A stretch of DNA of 27,179 nt from Deinococcus marmoris DSM 12784 (GTDB lineage Bacteria > Deinococcota > Deinococci > Deinococcales > Deinococcaceae). A model generated the notes under the pieces. That model ran no database searches. It was not told the origin of the DNA and was given only the letters and a program-made list of their open reading frames with translations. A program made the translations under genes and the position numbers. Positions 7,119 to 17,496 of this stretch are shown in pieces. Each line of letters starts with the position of its first letter. Positions within the stretch are counted from its first letter, which is position 1. The stretch is taken from the NCBI RefSeq assembly GCF_000701405.1, contig NZ_JNIV01000066.1:1-27179 (forward strand). The letters are read 5' to 3'.

Positions 7119-7961
7119 ATGACCCTCCCCTCTCCCGCATTTCTGCAACTGGGCTATTCCTTCTGCCCCAACGACACCTTTATCTTCCACGCGCTGCACG
7201 CCGGACTGGTGCCCGCGCCCCTGCCGGTGCAGGAAGTGCTGGAGGACGTGCAGACCCTCAACGACTGGGCCATGGCGGGCAAATTGCCCATGACCAAGAT
7301 CAGTTACCGCGCGTATTTTGGCGTGATGGACCAGTACGTGGCCCTGCGCGCGGGCGGGGCGCTGGGGCGCGGCGTGGGGCCGCTGATCGTGACACGCGGC
7401 GACGTCGGGGATCTGAACGGCAAAACGGTGGCCTCGCCGGGAGCGTTGACGACAGCGGAACTGCTGCTGCGGCTGGTCTACCCCGAGGTCAAAGTTGTGC
7501 GGATGCGGTACGACGCGGTGATGCCCGCCGTGGAGCGCGGTGAGGTGGACGCGGGCCTGATCATCCACGAATCGCGCTTTACCTACACCCAGCACGGCCT
7601 GAGCAGGCACATGGACCTGGGCGCGTGGTGGGAGGGCGAGACCGGACTGCCCCTGCCGCTGGGCGCGATTCTGGTGCGCCGTGATCTGGCCCCGCAGACG
7701 CAGTGGGCGCTGAACGATTCGGTGCGCGCGAGCCTGGAATACGCCTACGCCCACCCCGAAGCCTCGCGCGCCTATATTCGTCGGCACGCGCTGGAAATGG
7801 CCGACGAGGTGATGCAGGCGCACATTGACCTGTACGTGAACGCCTTCAGCCTGGACGTGGGTGAGGAAGGCACGCGCGCCGTGCAGGAATTGCACCGCCG
7901 GGCCGTGGAGGTGGGCGCGGCAGAGGCGTCGGACCTGCCGCAGTTCGTGGCACGGCCCTGA
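7119..7961 (+). CDS. mqnD: 1,4-dihydroxy-6-naphthoate synthase (futalosine menaquinone pathway)
   Basis: MqnD cleaves cyclic de-hypoxanthine futalosine to 1,4-dihydroxy-6-naphthoate, a late soluble step of the alternative menaquinone route. The N-terminus LGYSFCPNDTFIFHAL (from residue 11) is the family hallmark. The periplasmic-binding-protein-like fold follows, with the KISYRAYFGV, SPGALTTAELLLRL and GLIIHESRFTY segments. The protein has 280 aa, the usual size, no signal peptide, and is cytoplasmic. It stands alone here; other mqn genes must be elsewhere. Its presence indicates that menaquinone is made by the futalosine route rather than by MenB-type enzymes. Confidence 0.93.
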   Translation: MTLPSPAFLQLGYSFCPNDTFIFHALHAGLVPAPLPVQEVLEDVQTLNDWAMAGKLPMTKISYRAYFGVMDQYVALRAGGALGRGVGPLIVTRGDVGDLNGKTVASPGALTTAELLLRLVYPEVKVVRMRYDAVMPAVERGEVDAGLIIHESRFTYTQHGLSRHMDLGAWWEGETGLPLPLGAILVRRDLAPQTQWALNDSVRASLEYAYAHPEASRAYIRRHALEMADEVMQAHIDLYVNAFSLDVGEEGTRAVQELHRRAVEVGAAEASDLPQFVARP

Positions 7962-8091
7962 AGACAGACGGGCAAAGCCCCACCCGGCCTGAAGCAGACC
8001 TTGAATCAGTCTTGAACGTTGTCCCACATGGTGATCCGCTTCCACTTCCCTGCCGCCCAACTGGGCAGCATGTCGGGCGGAGGATCCACAC

Positions 8092-9333
8092 ATGAGACGA
8101 TTTTTACTGACCGCCCTCACGGCGGCCCTGGCCGTATCGGCCACTCCGGCAGGCGCGCAGGGCGTTCCCGCGCCGCGCCCCATTCCCCCCGGCGAACCGC
8201 CCGTCACCGTCACCGCCACCCGCAACGAGCCGACGCCGCTGGAATTCACGGCAGACAAGCTGAGCCGCCTGAAGGTTCCGGCTGGCTTTACGCTCAAGGT
8301 CATGGCGACGGGGCTGGGCAACGCCCGCATGATGCATGTGATGCCCGACGGCGGCATCTACCTGACGCGCCGCGCGCAGGGCGACGTGTATTACCTGAAA
8401 GACGTGAACGGGGACGGCCAGTTCGAGGCCACCGAGCGCAGACGGGTGGCGCAGAACATGAGCCTGGCCCACGGGCTGGATGTGCGCGACGGCAAGCTGT
8501 ACGTGGTGGGCGAGAAGACCATCTGGGTCATGGACATGGCCAAAGACGGCAGCCTGAGCGTGCCGCGCGTCTTTGCCGACGGCTTCCCCGACGCCGGACA
8601 GCACCCGGCCCGCACCCTGGGCTGGGGGCCGGACGGCTACCTATACGCCACGTTCGGGGCCACCAACAACGACTCGCCCACCCAGAACCCCGAGGAAGCC
8701 ACCCTGCTGCGCCTCAGCCCGGACGGCAAGAGCCGCGAGGTCTACTCGCGCGGCCTGCGCCACACCATCGGCTTCGGCTGGCATCCGGTCACGGGGGTTC
8801 TATACGGCTGGGACCAGGGCAGCGACTGGCACGGCGACAACATCCCACCCGAGGAGCTGAACGTACTGGAGCGTGGCAAGAACTACGGCTGGCCCTTTTG
8901 CTACGGCGACAAGAATCCAGACCCCTACGTGAACGTGTCGGGCATCCCCGGCAAGATCACCAAGGCCGAATACTGCGCCGGAACCACCGGCAGCGTTCTT
9001 AACCACACGGCGCACGCAGCGGCCATCGCCATGGACTTTTACACCGGCAGCCAGTTTCCCGCCGCATACAGGAACAGCGCTTTCGTGGCCTTCCGGGGGT
9101 CGTGGAACCGCAATGAACCCAGCGGCTACGAGATCGGGCATGTGACCTTCGACGCGAACAACAAGCCCACGGGCGTGACGCCCTTCGTGAGCGGCTTCGT
9201 CTACCAGGACGGAGACGTGTGGAAGCAGTTCGGGCGGGTGGCGGGCGTGGCCCAGTACACCGACGGCAGCCTGCTGTTCACCGACGATCAGAGTGGCGTG
9301 CTGTACCGCGTGCTGTACACCGGGGGCAAATGA
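8092..9333 (+). CDS. Exported PQQ-dependent sugar dehydrogenase-like beta-propeller (glucose/sorbosone dehydrogenase family)
   Basis: The protein has 413 aa with a clear Sec signal peptide (MRRFLLTALTAALAVSATPAGA). The body is a six-bladed propeller of the GSDH family: LAHGLDV carries the probable catalytic His, then WGPDGYLYATFGATNND, RGLRHTIGFGWHP, YGWDQGSDWHGDNIPPEELN, YGWPFCYG and the SAFVAFRGSWNR segment. Family members oxidise aldoses or sorbosone to lactones with PQQ in the periplasm, but many homologues have no known substrate. The ATG follows a CGGAGGA ribosome binding site. The stop overlaps the start of the SodC-propeller gene (TGATG), so the two are co-translated. Whether this host makes PQQ is not shown here. 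Confidence 0.82.
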   Translation: MRRFLLTALTAALAVSATPAGAQGVPAPRPIPPGEPPVTVTATRNEPTPLEFTADKLSRLKVPAGFTLKVMATGLGNARMMHVMPDGGIYLTRRAQGDVYYLKDVNGDGQFEATERRRVAQNMSLAHGLDVRDGKLYVVGEKTIWVMDMAKDGSLSVPRVFADGFPDAGQHPARTLGWGPDGYLYATFGATNNDSPTQNPEEATLLRLSPDGKSREVYSRGLRHTIGFGWHPVTGVLYGWDQGSDWHGDNIPPEELNVLERGKNYGWPFCYGDKNPDPYVNVSGIPGKITKAEYCAGTTGSVLNHTAHAAAIAMDFYTGSQFPAAYRNSAFVAFRGSWNRNEPSGYEIGHVTFDANNKPTGVTPFVSGFVYQDGDVWKQFGRVAGVAQYTDGSLLFTDDQSGVLYRVLYTGGK

Positions 9334-10757
9334 TGCGACAGGTCAAGAAGAATCTGGCTCTCGGATTGGGCGGCGCAGCGCTCCTGCTCAGTGGCCTGGT
9401 GCTGGCGGGCGGGGCGGAACCCATGACGGGACCCATGCCCGCCAACCTCAAGGCGACGGCGGCGATGCGTGACCCCGCCGGGCAGGTGCGCGGCGAGGCC
9501 AGCTTTGAGCAGGTGGGCCTAGGCATGCGCGTGACCGTGACGGCCAGCGGTCTGACCCCCGGCATGCACGGCATGCACTTTCACGATCTGGGGCGCTGTA
9601 CCCCCGGCGTGGACGCCGCCGTGAATAAAGTGGTGCCCTTCGGCGGAGCGGGCGGTCACTTTGATCCGGGCGGCAGCAAGAACCACGACAGCCCCACGGC
9701 GGGCAACAGGTACGGCCACGGCGGTGACCTGCCCATGCTGAACGTGGGCGCGGACGGCACTGGCACGGCCACCTTCACCACCGACAAGAGCAGCCTGACC
9801 GGCAAGAACGGCGTCCTGAACCGCTCGCTGATGGTCCACGCGGACATGGACGACTACAAGAGCGATCCCAGCGGCAAGAGCGGCGCACGCGAACGCTGCG
9901 GCGTGATCCTCCGCAACGACTTCACCGTGCGCGATTACCCGCTGCCCGGCATCCAGGACTTCCCCGAGGGTGTGGCCTACGACGCTAAAAAAGGCGTGAT
10001 CTACACCGGCAGCGCGGCCAACGGCAACATTTACGCCATCAACGCGAGTACGGGTGCCACCAGCCTCTTTTCAGAGGGCGGCGCATTGGGCCGCAGCACT
10101 GCGCTGGGCCTGAAGGTAGACGCGCAGGGCCGCGTGTGGGTGGCCGGGGGCGCAACCGGGGCCATCAGCATCCTGTCGCCGGACGGCGCACCCATCGCCA
10201 CGCTGATGACGCCGCCCAGCCCCAGCCCGTACCTCAACGACCTGATTCCCACACCGGACGGCAGCGTGTATGTCACCGATTCCACCCGCCCGGTGATCTG
10301 GCACGTGCGGGACATGAAAGTCGAACGCTGGCTGGACCTGGGCGGCACGCCGATCAAGTACGGCCCCGGCATCAACCTCAACGGCATCGTGGCCTCGCCG
10401 GACGGCAAGTATCTGCTGAGCGTCCAGCTCAACACGGGTGACCTGTGGCGCATTGATACGGCCACGAAAGCTGTCAAAAAGGTCATGGGCGGCCTGACCA
10501 ACGGCGACGGTCTGCTGCTGGACGGCCAGACCCTCTACGTGGCCCGCAACGCCGATGGAGTTATCAGTAAGGTGGGTCTGGGGGCCGATTACGGCAGCGG
10601 CACCCTGTTGATGGAAGAACCGCTGGCCGGACTGCGCTTTCCCACCACGCTGGCGAAAGTGGGGGCGGACATGGTGGTCACGCAGGGACAACTGGATAAA
10701 TTGCAGGGCGGCACGCCGGAAACCCCGTTCAAGCTGACTCGCTTCAAAACGTTCTGA
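9333..10757 (+). CDS. Cu/Zn superoxide dismutase fused to an SMP-30/gluconolactonase-like propeller
   Basis: The protein has 474 aa. A signal peptide covers residues 1-28. Residues of about 38-195 are SodC with a full ligand set: Cu at His82, His84, His109 and His169; Zn at His109, His118, His129 and Asp132; Cys89/Cys189 for the disulfide; and Arg186 at the position of the anion-guiding arginine. Residues of about 200-474 are a six-bladed propeller like SMP-30/gluconolactonase, with candidate metal ligands Glu212 (FPEGV), Asn302, Asn350 (LNGIVASPDG) and Asp392 (NGDGL). So both halves look active: superoxide dismutation plus perhaps lactone hydrolysis outside the cytoplasm. It starts within the stop of the sugar dehydrogenase gene; an ATG three bases earlier is an equal alternative. 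A terminator follows. Confidence 0.88.
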   Translation: MRQVKKNLALGLGGAALLLSGLVLAGGAEPMTGPMPANLKATAAMRDPAGQVRGEASFEQVGLGMRVTVTASGLTPGMHGMHFHDLGRCTPGVDAAVNKVVPFGGAGGHFDPGGSKNHDSPTAGNRYGHGGDLPMLNVGADGTGTATFTTDKSSLTGKNGVLNRSLMVHADMDDYKSDPSGKSGARERCGVILRNDFTVRDYPLPGIQDFPEGVAYDAKKGVIYTGSAANGNIYAINASTGATSLFSEGGALGRSTALGLKVDAQGRVWVAGGATGAISILSPDGAPIATLMTPPSPSPYLNDLIPTPDGSVYVTDSTRPVIWHVRDMKVERWLDLGGTPIKYGPGINLNGIVASPDGKYLLSVQLNTGDLWRIDTATKAVKKVMGGLTNGDGLLLDGQTLYVARNADGVISKVGLGADYGSGTLLMEEPLAGLRFPTTLAKVGADMVVTQGQLDKLQGGTPETPFKLTRFKTF

Positions 10758-10770
10758 ACGCAAAACACCA

Positions 10771-10807
10771 GGGGGGCGGGCAAGCGAAGGCACCCTCCCC
10801 CCTTTTT
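10771..10807 (+). terminator. Rho-independent terminator after the SodC-fusion gene
   Basis: GGGGGGCGGG (10771-10780) pairs with CCCTCCCCCC (10793-10802) with one mismatch, then five T (10803-10807). It closes the two-gene exported unit. Confidence 0.85.
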
Positions 10808-10853
10808 CATGGACCGACAGGGGATTGTAAGAACTTGTTGATTCATCCCGCGT

Positions 10854-10859
10854 TAAGGT
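10854..10859 (+). promoter_or_regulatory. -10 element for leaderless ABC ATPase gene
   Basis: TAAGGT lies six bases before the GTG at 10866. Confidence 0.5.
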
Positions 10860-10865
10860 GTCGGG

Positions 10866-11803
<938 letters not shown>

Positions 11804-11804
<1 letters not shown>

Positions 11805-11863
11805 TGAAGAGCGATAGCGTTCCCTCCCCTGTCACCGTCCTGCTCACCTGGCGGCGCGCATGA
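11804..11863 (+). CDS. 19-codon linking ORF between ABC ATPase and permease
   Basis: Its ATG overlaps the ATPase stop (TGATG at 11802-11806) and its TGA overlaps the permease start (ATGA at 11860-11863). The peptide would be [19 protein letters not shown]. No Shine-Dalgarno sequence stands before the permease, so ribosomes could pass from ATPase to permease through this ORF by two termination-reinitiation steps. No family is recognisable and the peptide itself may have no role. Confidence 0.4.
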
Positions 11864-12633
11864 TCACGCTGCTGCTGCTGGAATTTCGCAAACTGCTGGG
11901 ATCACGCAGCGCCAAACTAGCCCTGATCGTGACCTTTTTGCTGCCGCTGATCTGGGCCTTTGCCCCGCGCCTGAGCGCGCTGATCCAGGTCAACATGATC
12001 AGCGGGTGGCAGTTGCCCGCCGTGAGCATCGGCGTGACCATCCAGTACCTGCTGCCGCTGTTCATCGCCGTGACCGTGGCCGAGACCATCGGTTCGGAAA
12101 CGGCGCAGGGCACCCTCGCGCCGCTGCTGCTGCGCCCGGTGGACCGCACCAAGGTGATTGCCAGCAAGCTGATCGCCGCGCTGGTCTTTCCGTTCCTGCT
12201 GATCATCACCACCGTGGCCGGATCGCTGCTGGCAGGCATTCCGCTGGGCTTCGGCACCTTTACGGGCGGCACAGGTCTGGGGCCGGGGCTGTTCGTCGGC
12301 GTGGGCGAACTGAGCGGCGGCGAGGCGTTCGGGCAGGTGCTGCGCGGCGCGTTCCTGTCGGGCGTCGTGCTGATGCCGGTGGCCGCCCTGTCGCTGCTGT
12401 TCGGCGTGCTGTTCCTGAACACGGCGGCCTCGGCGCTGGCCACCTTTGCCACCCTGATCGTCATGCGCCTGCTGGTGGTCCTGCCCGAAGCCATCCAGCG
12501 CATCCTGCTGACCTCGCACTTCGGAATCTACGTGCAGCAGGGCGACATCGGGCAGCCGCTGATCCTGCTGCTGATCTATACCCTGGGCTTTGGCCTGATG
12601 GCGATCTACGCCTTTGACCGCCGCGACGTGTAG
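11860..12633 (+). CDS. ABC-2 type transporter permease
   Basis: The integral membrane protein has 257 aa and about six hydrophobic segments. It opens with a cytoplasmic start ([13 protein letters not shown]), then a first helix, and carries the ABC-2 hallmark [20 protein letters not shown], where the coupling helix contacts the ATPase. RTKVIASKL and two C-terminal helices follow, and it ends FDRRDV. It forms the exporter with the ATPase encoded just upstream. The substrate cannot be inferred. A terminator follows, so the pair is a separate transcription unit. Confidence 0.88.
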   Translation: MITLLLLEFRKLLGSRSAKLALIVTFLLPLIWAFAPRLSALIQVNMISGWQLPAVSIGVTIQYLLPLFIAVTVAETIGSETAQGTLAPLLLRPVDRTKVIASKLIAALVFPFLLIITTVAGSLLAGIPLGFGTFTGGTGLGPGLFVGVGELSGGEAFGQVLRGAFLSGVVLMPVAALSLLFGVLFLNTAASALATFATLIVMRLLVVLPEAIQRILLTSHFGIYVQQGDIGQPLILLLIYTLGFGLMAIYAFDRRDV

Positions 12634-12655
12634 CGCGTACTTTTTAACTTCACCG

Positions 12656-12687
12656 GAGAGGTGGGCAGAGGTCCGCCTCTCTTTTTT
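12656..12687 (+). terminator. Rho-independent terminator after the ABC exporter genes
   Basis: GAGAGG (12656-12661) pairs with CCTCTC (12676-12681), followed by six T (12682-12687). Confidence 0.8.
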
Positions 12688-12697
12688 GCTGGCCTGC

Positions 12698-12703
12698 TAG
12701 CCT
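12698..12703 (+). promoter_or_regulatory. -10 element for leaderless truncated haemoglobin gene
   Basis: TAGCCT lies seven bases before the ATG at 12711, directly after the preceding terminator. Confidence 0.55.
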
Positions 12704-12710
12704 GTCAGTC

Positions 12711-13157
12711 ATGACTGCGCCCATTCAACTCTCGGCGGGCGGCTCCCTGTACGAGCGCATCGGGCCGGAGGCACTGGCCGCCCTGGTCACGCGCTTTTAC
12801 ACGCTGGTGGCCCAGGACCCGGACCTCTCGCCCATCTTTCCCGCCGACCTGACCCTGACGGCCCAGAAGCAACTGGCTTTTCTGACGGGCTTTCTGGGTG
12901 GGCCGCCGCTGTATCACCAGAACTACGGCCCACCCCGACTGCGGGCGCGTCATCTGCCGCACGTCATCACGCCCACGCGCGGGCGGGCGTGGCTGAACTG
13001 TATGGAAAACGCCTTGCAGGACACGCCCCAGATAGGCGAGGCCGAGGCGCGGGAACTGCACGCAGCCCTCGCACGGGTGGCCGCCCACATGGTCAATACC
13101 CCTGACGACGAGGCGGATGGGGGCAGCAAAGTTGGACAACTCCTTTCAATTGACTAG
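12711..13157 (+). CDS. Truncated haemoglobin, group II (HbO-like)
   Basis: The protein has 148 aa and a 2-on-2 globin fold. SLYERIGPEALAALVTRFY carries helices A-B with Tyr30 at B10. TAQKQLAFLTGFLGGPPLY is typical of group II, the proximal His81 lies in PRLRARHLP, and Trp94 (G8) in RAWL is the group II marker. These proteins bind O2 tightly and are linked to oxygen or NO/peroxide chemistry; the exact role is not deducible. It is a single-gene unit between a terminator and the aro gene promoter. The C-terminal tail of about 15 polar residues is not part of the globin fold. Confidence 0.9.
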   Translation: MTAPIQLSAGGSLYERIGPEALAALVTRFYTLVAQDPDLSPIFPADLTLTAQKQLAFLTGFLGGPPLYHQNYGPPRLRARHLPHVITPTRGRAWLNCMENALQDTPQIGEAEARELHAALARVAAHMVNTPDDEADGGSKVGQLLSID

Positions 13158-13189
13158 CCGCGTGAATGTCTTTTTGGGCGCGCTTTTCC

Positions 13190-13195
13190 TAGACT
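13190..13195 (+). promoter_or_regulatory. -10 element for leaderless DAHP synthase gene
   Basis: TAGACT lies seven bases before the ATG at 13203. Confidence 0.55.
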
Positions 13196-13202
13196 GCGGG
13201 GT

Positions 13203-14294
<1,092 letters not shown>

Positions 14295-14307
14295 GCTTTT
14301 ACGGCTG

Positions 14308-14344
14308 AGAGGGGAGTTTCGCTGCGTGCGAGGCTCCTCTTTTT
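14308..14344 (+). terminator. Terminator after the DAHP synthase gene
   Basis: AGAGGGGAG (14308-14316) pairs with CTCCTCT (14334-14340), with an inner CGC/GCG pairing, then a T run to 14344. Confidence 0.75.
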
Positions 14345-14362
14345 CCGTTAGAGATGAAGAGA

Positions 14363-14507
14363 TAACCCCTCTGCTTCGGAGATGTGCCAGCCAGTCTGCT
14401 TCGCAGCCAGCTCCCCTCAAAGGGAGCCAAGGAAAACGACTGGCACGGCAATTCCTAGACTCTTGCCTCCCCTTGAGGGGAGGTCCCCCGAAGGGGAGGA
14501 GGGGTTA
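14363..14507 (+). repeat. Dispersed structured intergenic repeat, copy A
   Basis: This 145-bp element is bounded by the 9-bp inverted ends TAACCCCTC (14363-14371) and GAGGGGTTA (14499-14507). It shares long blocks with the reverse complement of copy B, including AGTCTGCTTCGCAGCCAGCT, AAAGGGAGCC, a central GCAATTCC, CTCTTGCCTCCC and CCCGAAGGG. Several internal hairpins form. It has no gene. Compared with copy B it has about 20 extra bases near the left end. The rest of this 348-base gene-free gap holds the preceding terminator and the promoter region of the M16 gene. Confidence 0.8.
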
Positions 14508-14592
14508 CAACGCAGACAGCCACTCTCTCACCCCGTCCGCTCTCACAGCTCAAAACGTGGCAAAGTCGCCCACTCTCGCCCCATCCCGGCGC

Positions 14593-14638
14593 TAGGCTAA
14601 GTGCTATTCCGTTGCACTTTCCCACATTCTCCCGGAGG
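14593..14638 (+). promoter_or_regulatory. Probable promoter and ribosome binding site of the M16 protease gene
   Basis: TAGGCT at 14593-14598 is a candidate -10. Here the leader is about 40 bases long and carries CGGAGGT (14632-14638) before the ATG at 14643, unlike the leaderless neighbours. Confidence 0.4.
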
Positions 14639-14642
14639 TTCC

Positions 14643-17414
14643 ATGCCATCACGCCCCATGCGCTTCACCGCCGCCCTGTTGCTGTCCTCGTTGCTGCTGA
14701 CTTCCGCCCCTGCTTCAGTGGGCTGGGCGCAGACGACCCAGACCACTGCCGCCACCATGACCCTGCCCGCCGGGGTCAAATTCGTGACCGAGGTGGAGGG
14801 CATCCGCGAATATCGCCTGCCCAACGGGCTGCATGTGCTGCTGTTCCCCGACACCTCGGCAGCCACCTTCACGCTGAACGTGACCTACAAGGTGGGCAGC
14901 CGCTCCGAGAGTTACGGCGAGACGGGCATGGCGCACCTGCTGGAACACCTGCTGTTCAAGGGCACGCCCACCAGCGGCAACATCCTGGAAAGCCTGGGCA
15001 AGCGCGGCGCGGATTTCAACGGCACCACCAGCGAGGACCGCACCAACTACTTCGAAACCATGACCAACAGCGGCGACAATCTGAGCTGGGCGCTGGGCAT
15101 GGAGGCGGACCGCATGGTCAATTCCAAGATTGCCCAGTCGGACCTGAACACCGAGATGACGGTGGTCCGCAACGAGTTCGAGAGCGGCGAGAACAGTCCA
15201 TTCGGGTTGCTGTACAAGCAGGTGCGCTCCGTGGCCTACGACTGGCACAACTACGGCAACACGGCCATCGGCAACCGCAGCGATGTGGAAAACGTGCCGA
15301 TCAAGCGCCTTCAGGACTTCTACAAGAAGTATTACCAGCCCGACAACGCCGTACTGACGCTGGCAGGCAACTTTGACCCGGAAATAGCACTGGCGCAGAT
15401 TGCCAAAGAGTTTGGTCCGATCCGCAAGCCGTGGCGCACGCTGCCCGCCGAGTACACGGTGGAAAACCCGCAGGACGGCGAACGCACCGTGACCGTGCGC
15501 CGCGTGGGCGACGAGCGCATTCTGCTGACCGCCTATCACATGCCCAGCATCCGCCACCCCGACATGCCCGCGCTGCTGGTGCTGGACCAGATTCTGGCCG
15601 ACGAACCCGCCGGGCGGCTGTACAGGGCGCTGGTGCAGAGCAAGCAGGCCACCGCGATTGGCAGCCTGACCAACACCGCCGCTGATCCGGGCCTGCTGAT
15701 GTACGCCGCCGTGCTGGGCAAGGACGACGACACCGCCCCGGCGCAGGCCACGTTGATCAAATCGCTGGAAGAGGCGGGCAACACGGCCTTCACCGACGAG
15801 GACGTGGCCCGCGTCCGCACCCGCGTGGTGGGCAGTTACGAGCAACTGCTGTCCAAGCCCGAGCAGGTGGGCGTGACCCTCTCCGAATACATCGCGGCGG
15901 GCGACTGGCGCTTGCTGTTCAAGCTGCGTGACGAGCTGGAAAAGGTGACGGCGGCGGACGTGACCCGCGTGGCGAAAACCTACCTCAAGCCCAGCAACCG
16001 CACACTGGGCGTCTTCGTGCCGACACCACAGCCGGACCGCGTGACGGTGACGGCGGCTCCTGCGGCTGAGGAGTTGCTGAAGGGCTATGTGGGCCGCGCA
16101 GCGCAGACGGCAGGCGAGAACATTCCCCCCGAACCCGCCGCCATCGAGGCCCGCACGGTGCGGAGCGAGGTGGCCGGGGCCAAAGTTGCGCTGCTGTCCA
16201 AAAAGACGCGCGGCGAGCGCATCGAGTTCGTGATGAATCTGGACTTCGGCAACGCGCAGACCATTAAAGATGGTGGGGACGCCGCCGACTTCATCGCGCC
16301 GCTGCTGACGCGGGGCAGCAAGGACCTGACCCGGCAGCAACTCAATGACCGCCTGGAAGCGATCAAGACGCAGCTCAGCGTGTCGGGCGGGGCGTCCGGG
16401 GCCAGCGTGCGCGTCAGCACGGACCGCACGCATCTGGCCGAGGCGCTGGAACTGGTCAGGAAGGTGCTGCGCGAACCCGTCTTCCCACAGGCCGACTTCG
16501 ACGAGCTGAAGAAGGGCGCAATCGACGGCGCAGAGTCCGGGCGCGGCGATCCGCAGAGCGTGGCGAGTCAGGCACTGGCCCGCGCCTTCGCGCAACCGGG
16601 GGCCAAACGCGGCGATCTGGGCTATGTCTCCACGCTGGACGAGTCCATCGAGGATACGAAGGCCGTCACGCTGGAACAGGTCAAGGACTATTACAACAAG
16701 GTCTGGGGCGCGGCGCAGGTGCAGGTGGCGGCGGTGGGCGACTTCGATCCGCAGACCATCACGGCGGCGCTGCCGGGCATTCTGGAGGGCTTCAAGAGCG
16801 GCGTGAAGTACGAGCGCGTCTCGCTGCCGCTGGTCACCCCCAAATCTGCCGACACCGTGATCAACGTGCCGGACAAGGCCAACGCCGTCTATGTGTCACG
16901 CCTCAACTTTCCGCTGCGGGACGACGCCGCCGACTACCCGGCCCTGATCGTCGCCATGCGGATTTTCGGCTCGGGCACCGATTCACGGTTGTTCAACCGG
17001 CTGCGCCAGCAGGACGGCCTCAGCTACGGCGCAGGCGGTAGCGTCAGCGCCAGCAGCGAGGATCAGAAGGGGAGCTACAGCGCCTACGCGATCTTCAACC
17101 CCAACGTGACCGAGAAAGTCGTGACCGCCATGCGCGAGGAACTGGCCAAGGCCCTTAAAGACGGTTTTACCGCTGCTGAAATTGCCTCTGCCAAATCCGC
17201 CATCTTGCAGGAAGCCCGCGTGGCCCGCAGCAGCGACGCCACCCTGGTAGGCAGTCTGGTGCGGCAGGCGTACCTGAACCGCACCTACGCCTTCAACGCC
17301 GAGCTGGAAGCGAAGATCAGCGCCGTGACGCCAGAAATGGCGAAGGCTGCCCTGAACAAGTACGTGACCCCTGAAAATCTGGTGGTGGTGCGCGCGGGAA
17401 CGTTCGGGAAGTAA
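14643..17414 (+). CDS. Exported M16 zinc metallopeptidase, two-domain (pitrilysin/processing-peptidase type)
   Basis: The protein has 923 aa with a signal peptide ([20 protein letters not shown] within the first 30 residues). The inverted zinc motif is intact: His98-Leu-Leu-Glu101-His102, with the third ligand Glu178 exactly 76 residues on in RNEFE. The second half (from about 500) is a degenerate M16 unit without HxxEH, but it keeps the [13 protein letters not shown] segment, where Arg and Tyr help bind substrate. The polypeptide therefore equals an active and an inactive subunit joined, which elsewhere are often separate genes. It probably degrades peptides in the envelope. The start at 14643 follows a Shine-Dalgarno sequence; an in-frame ATG at 14601 would place extra residues before the signal peptide. 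Confidence 0.92.
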   Translation: MPSRPMRFTAALLLSSLLLTSAPASVGWAQTTQTTAATMTLPAGVKFVTEVEGIREYRLPNGLHVLLFPDTSAATFTLNVTYKVGSRSESYGETGMAHLLEHLLFKGTPTSGNILESLGKRGADFNGTTSEDRTNYFETMTNSGDNLSWALGMEADRMVNSKIAQSDLNTEMTVVRNEFESGENSPFGLLYKQVRSVAYDWHNYGNTAIGNRSDVENVPIKRLQDFYKKYYQPDNAVLTLAGNFDPEIALAQIAKEFGPIRKPWRTLPAEYTVENPQDGERTVTVRRVGDERILLTAYHMPSIRHPDMPALLVLDQILADEPAGRLYRALVQSKQATAIGSLTNTAADPGLLMYAAVLGKDDDTAPAQATLIKSLEEAGNTAFTDEDVARVRTRVVGSYEQLLSKPEQVGVTLSEYIAAGDWRLLFKLRDELEKVTAADVTRVAKTYLKPSNRTLGVFVPTPQPDRVTVTAAPAAEELLKGYVGRAAQTAGENIPPEPAAIEARTVRSEVAGAKVALLSKKTRGERIEFVMNLDFGNAQTIKDGGDAADFIAPLLTRGSKDLTRQQLNDRLEAIKTQLSVSGGASGASVRVSTDRTHLAEALELVRKVLREPVFPQADFDELKKGAIDGAESGRGDPQSVASQALARAFAQPGAKRGDLGYVSTLDESIEDTKAVTLEQVKDYYNKVWGAAQVQVAAVGDFDPQTITAALPGILEGFKSGVKYERVSLPLVTPKSADTVINVPDKANAVYVSRLNFPLRDDAADYPALIVAMRIFGSGTDSRLFNRLRQQDGLSYGAGGSVSASSEDQKGSYSAYAIFNPNVTEKVVTAMREELAKALKDGFTAAEIASAKSAILQEARVARSSDATLVGSLVRQAYLNRTYAFNAELEAKISAVTPEMAKAALNKYVTPENLVVVRAGTFGK

Positions 17415-17431
17415 AACCATTCCCGACTGAG

Positions 17432-17466
17432 AAAAGGAGTCCCGCATCTGACGGGGACTCCTTTTT
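17432..17466 (+). terminator. Terminator after the M16 protease gene
   Basis: AAAAGGAGTCCC (17432-17443) pairs with GGGACTCCTTTTT (17454-17466). The symmetrical A/T flanks allow bidirectional action. Confidence 0.88.
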
Positions 17467-17483
17467 GATGTTGTCAGGCGCGG

Positions 17484-17489
17484 CATACT
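17484..17489 (+). promoter_or_regulatory. -10 element for leaderless queG
   Basis: CATACT lies seven bases before the ATG at 17497. Confidence 0.5.
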
Positions 17490-17496
17490 GCCCCCC

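Noticed and set aside
7116..8357. A 413-codon minus-strand frame
   Set aside because: It crosses mqnD, an intergenic region and the signal peptide of the sugar dehydrogenase on the opposite strand, and has no start signals.
14363..14507. CRISPR or tRNA gene in the hairpin-rich gap
   Set aside because: There are no regularly spaced direct repeats and no cloverleaf with a T-loop. The hairpins belong to the dispersed repeat.
14326..14600. Short plus-strand frames before the M16 gene
   Set aside because: They consist mainly of repeat copy A and the preceding terminator, and have no start signals.
14715..16595. A 626-codon open frame on the minus strand
   Set aside because: It is antisense to the M16 protease gene, whose zinc motif and full domain order are intact. 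Its product is His/Gln/Arg/Gly-rich low-complexity sequence typical of GC-rich antisense frames.
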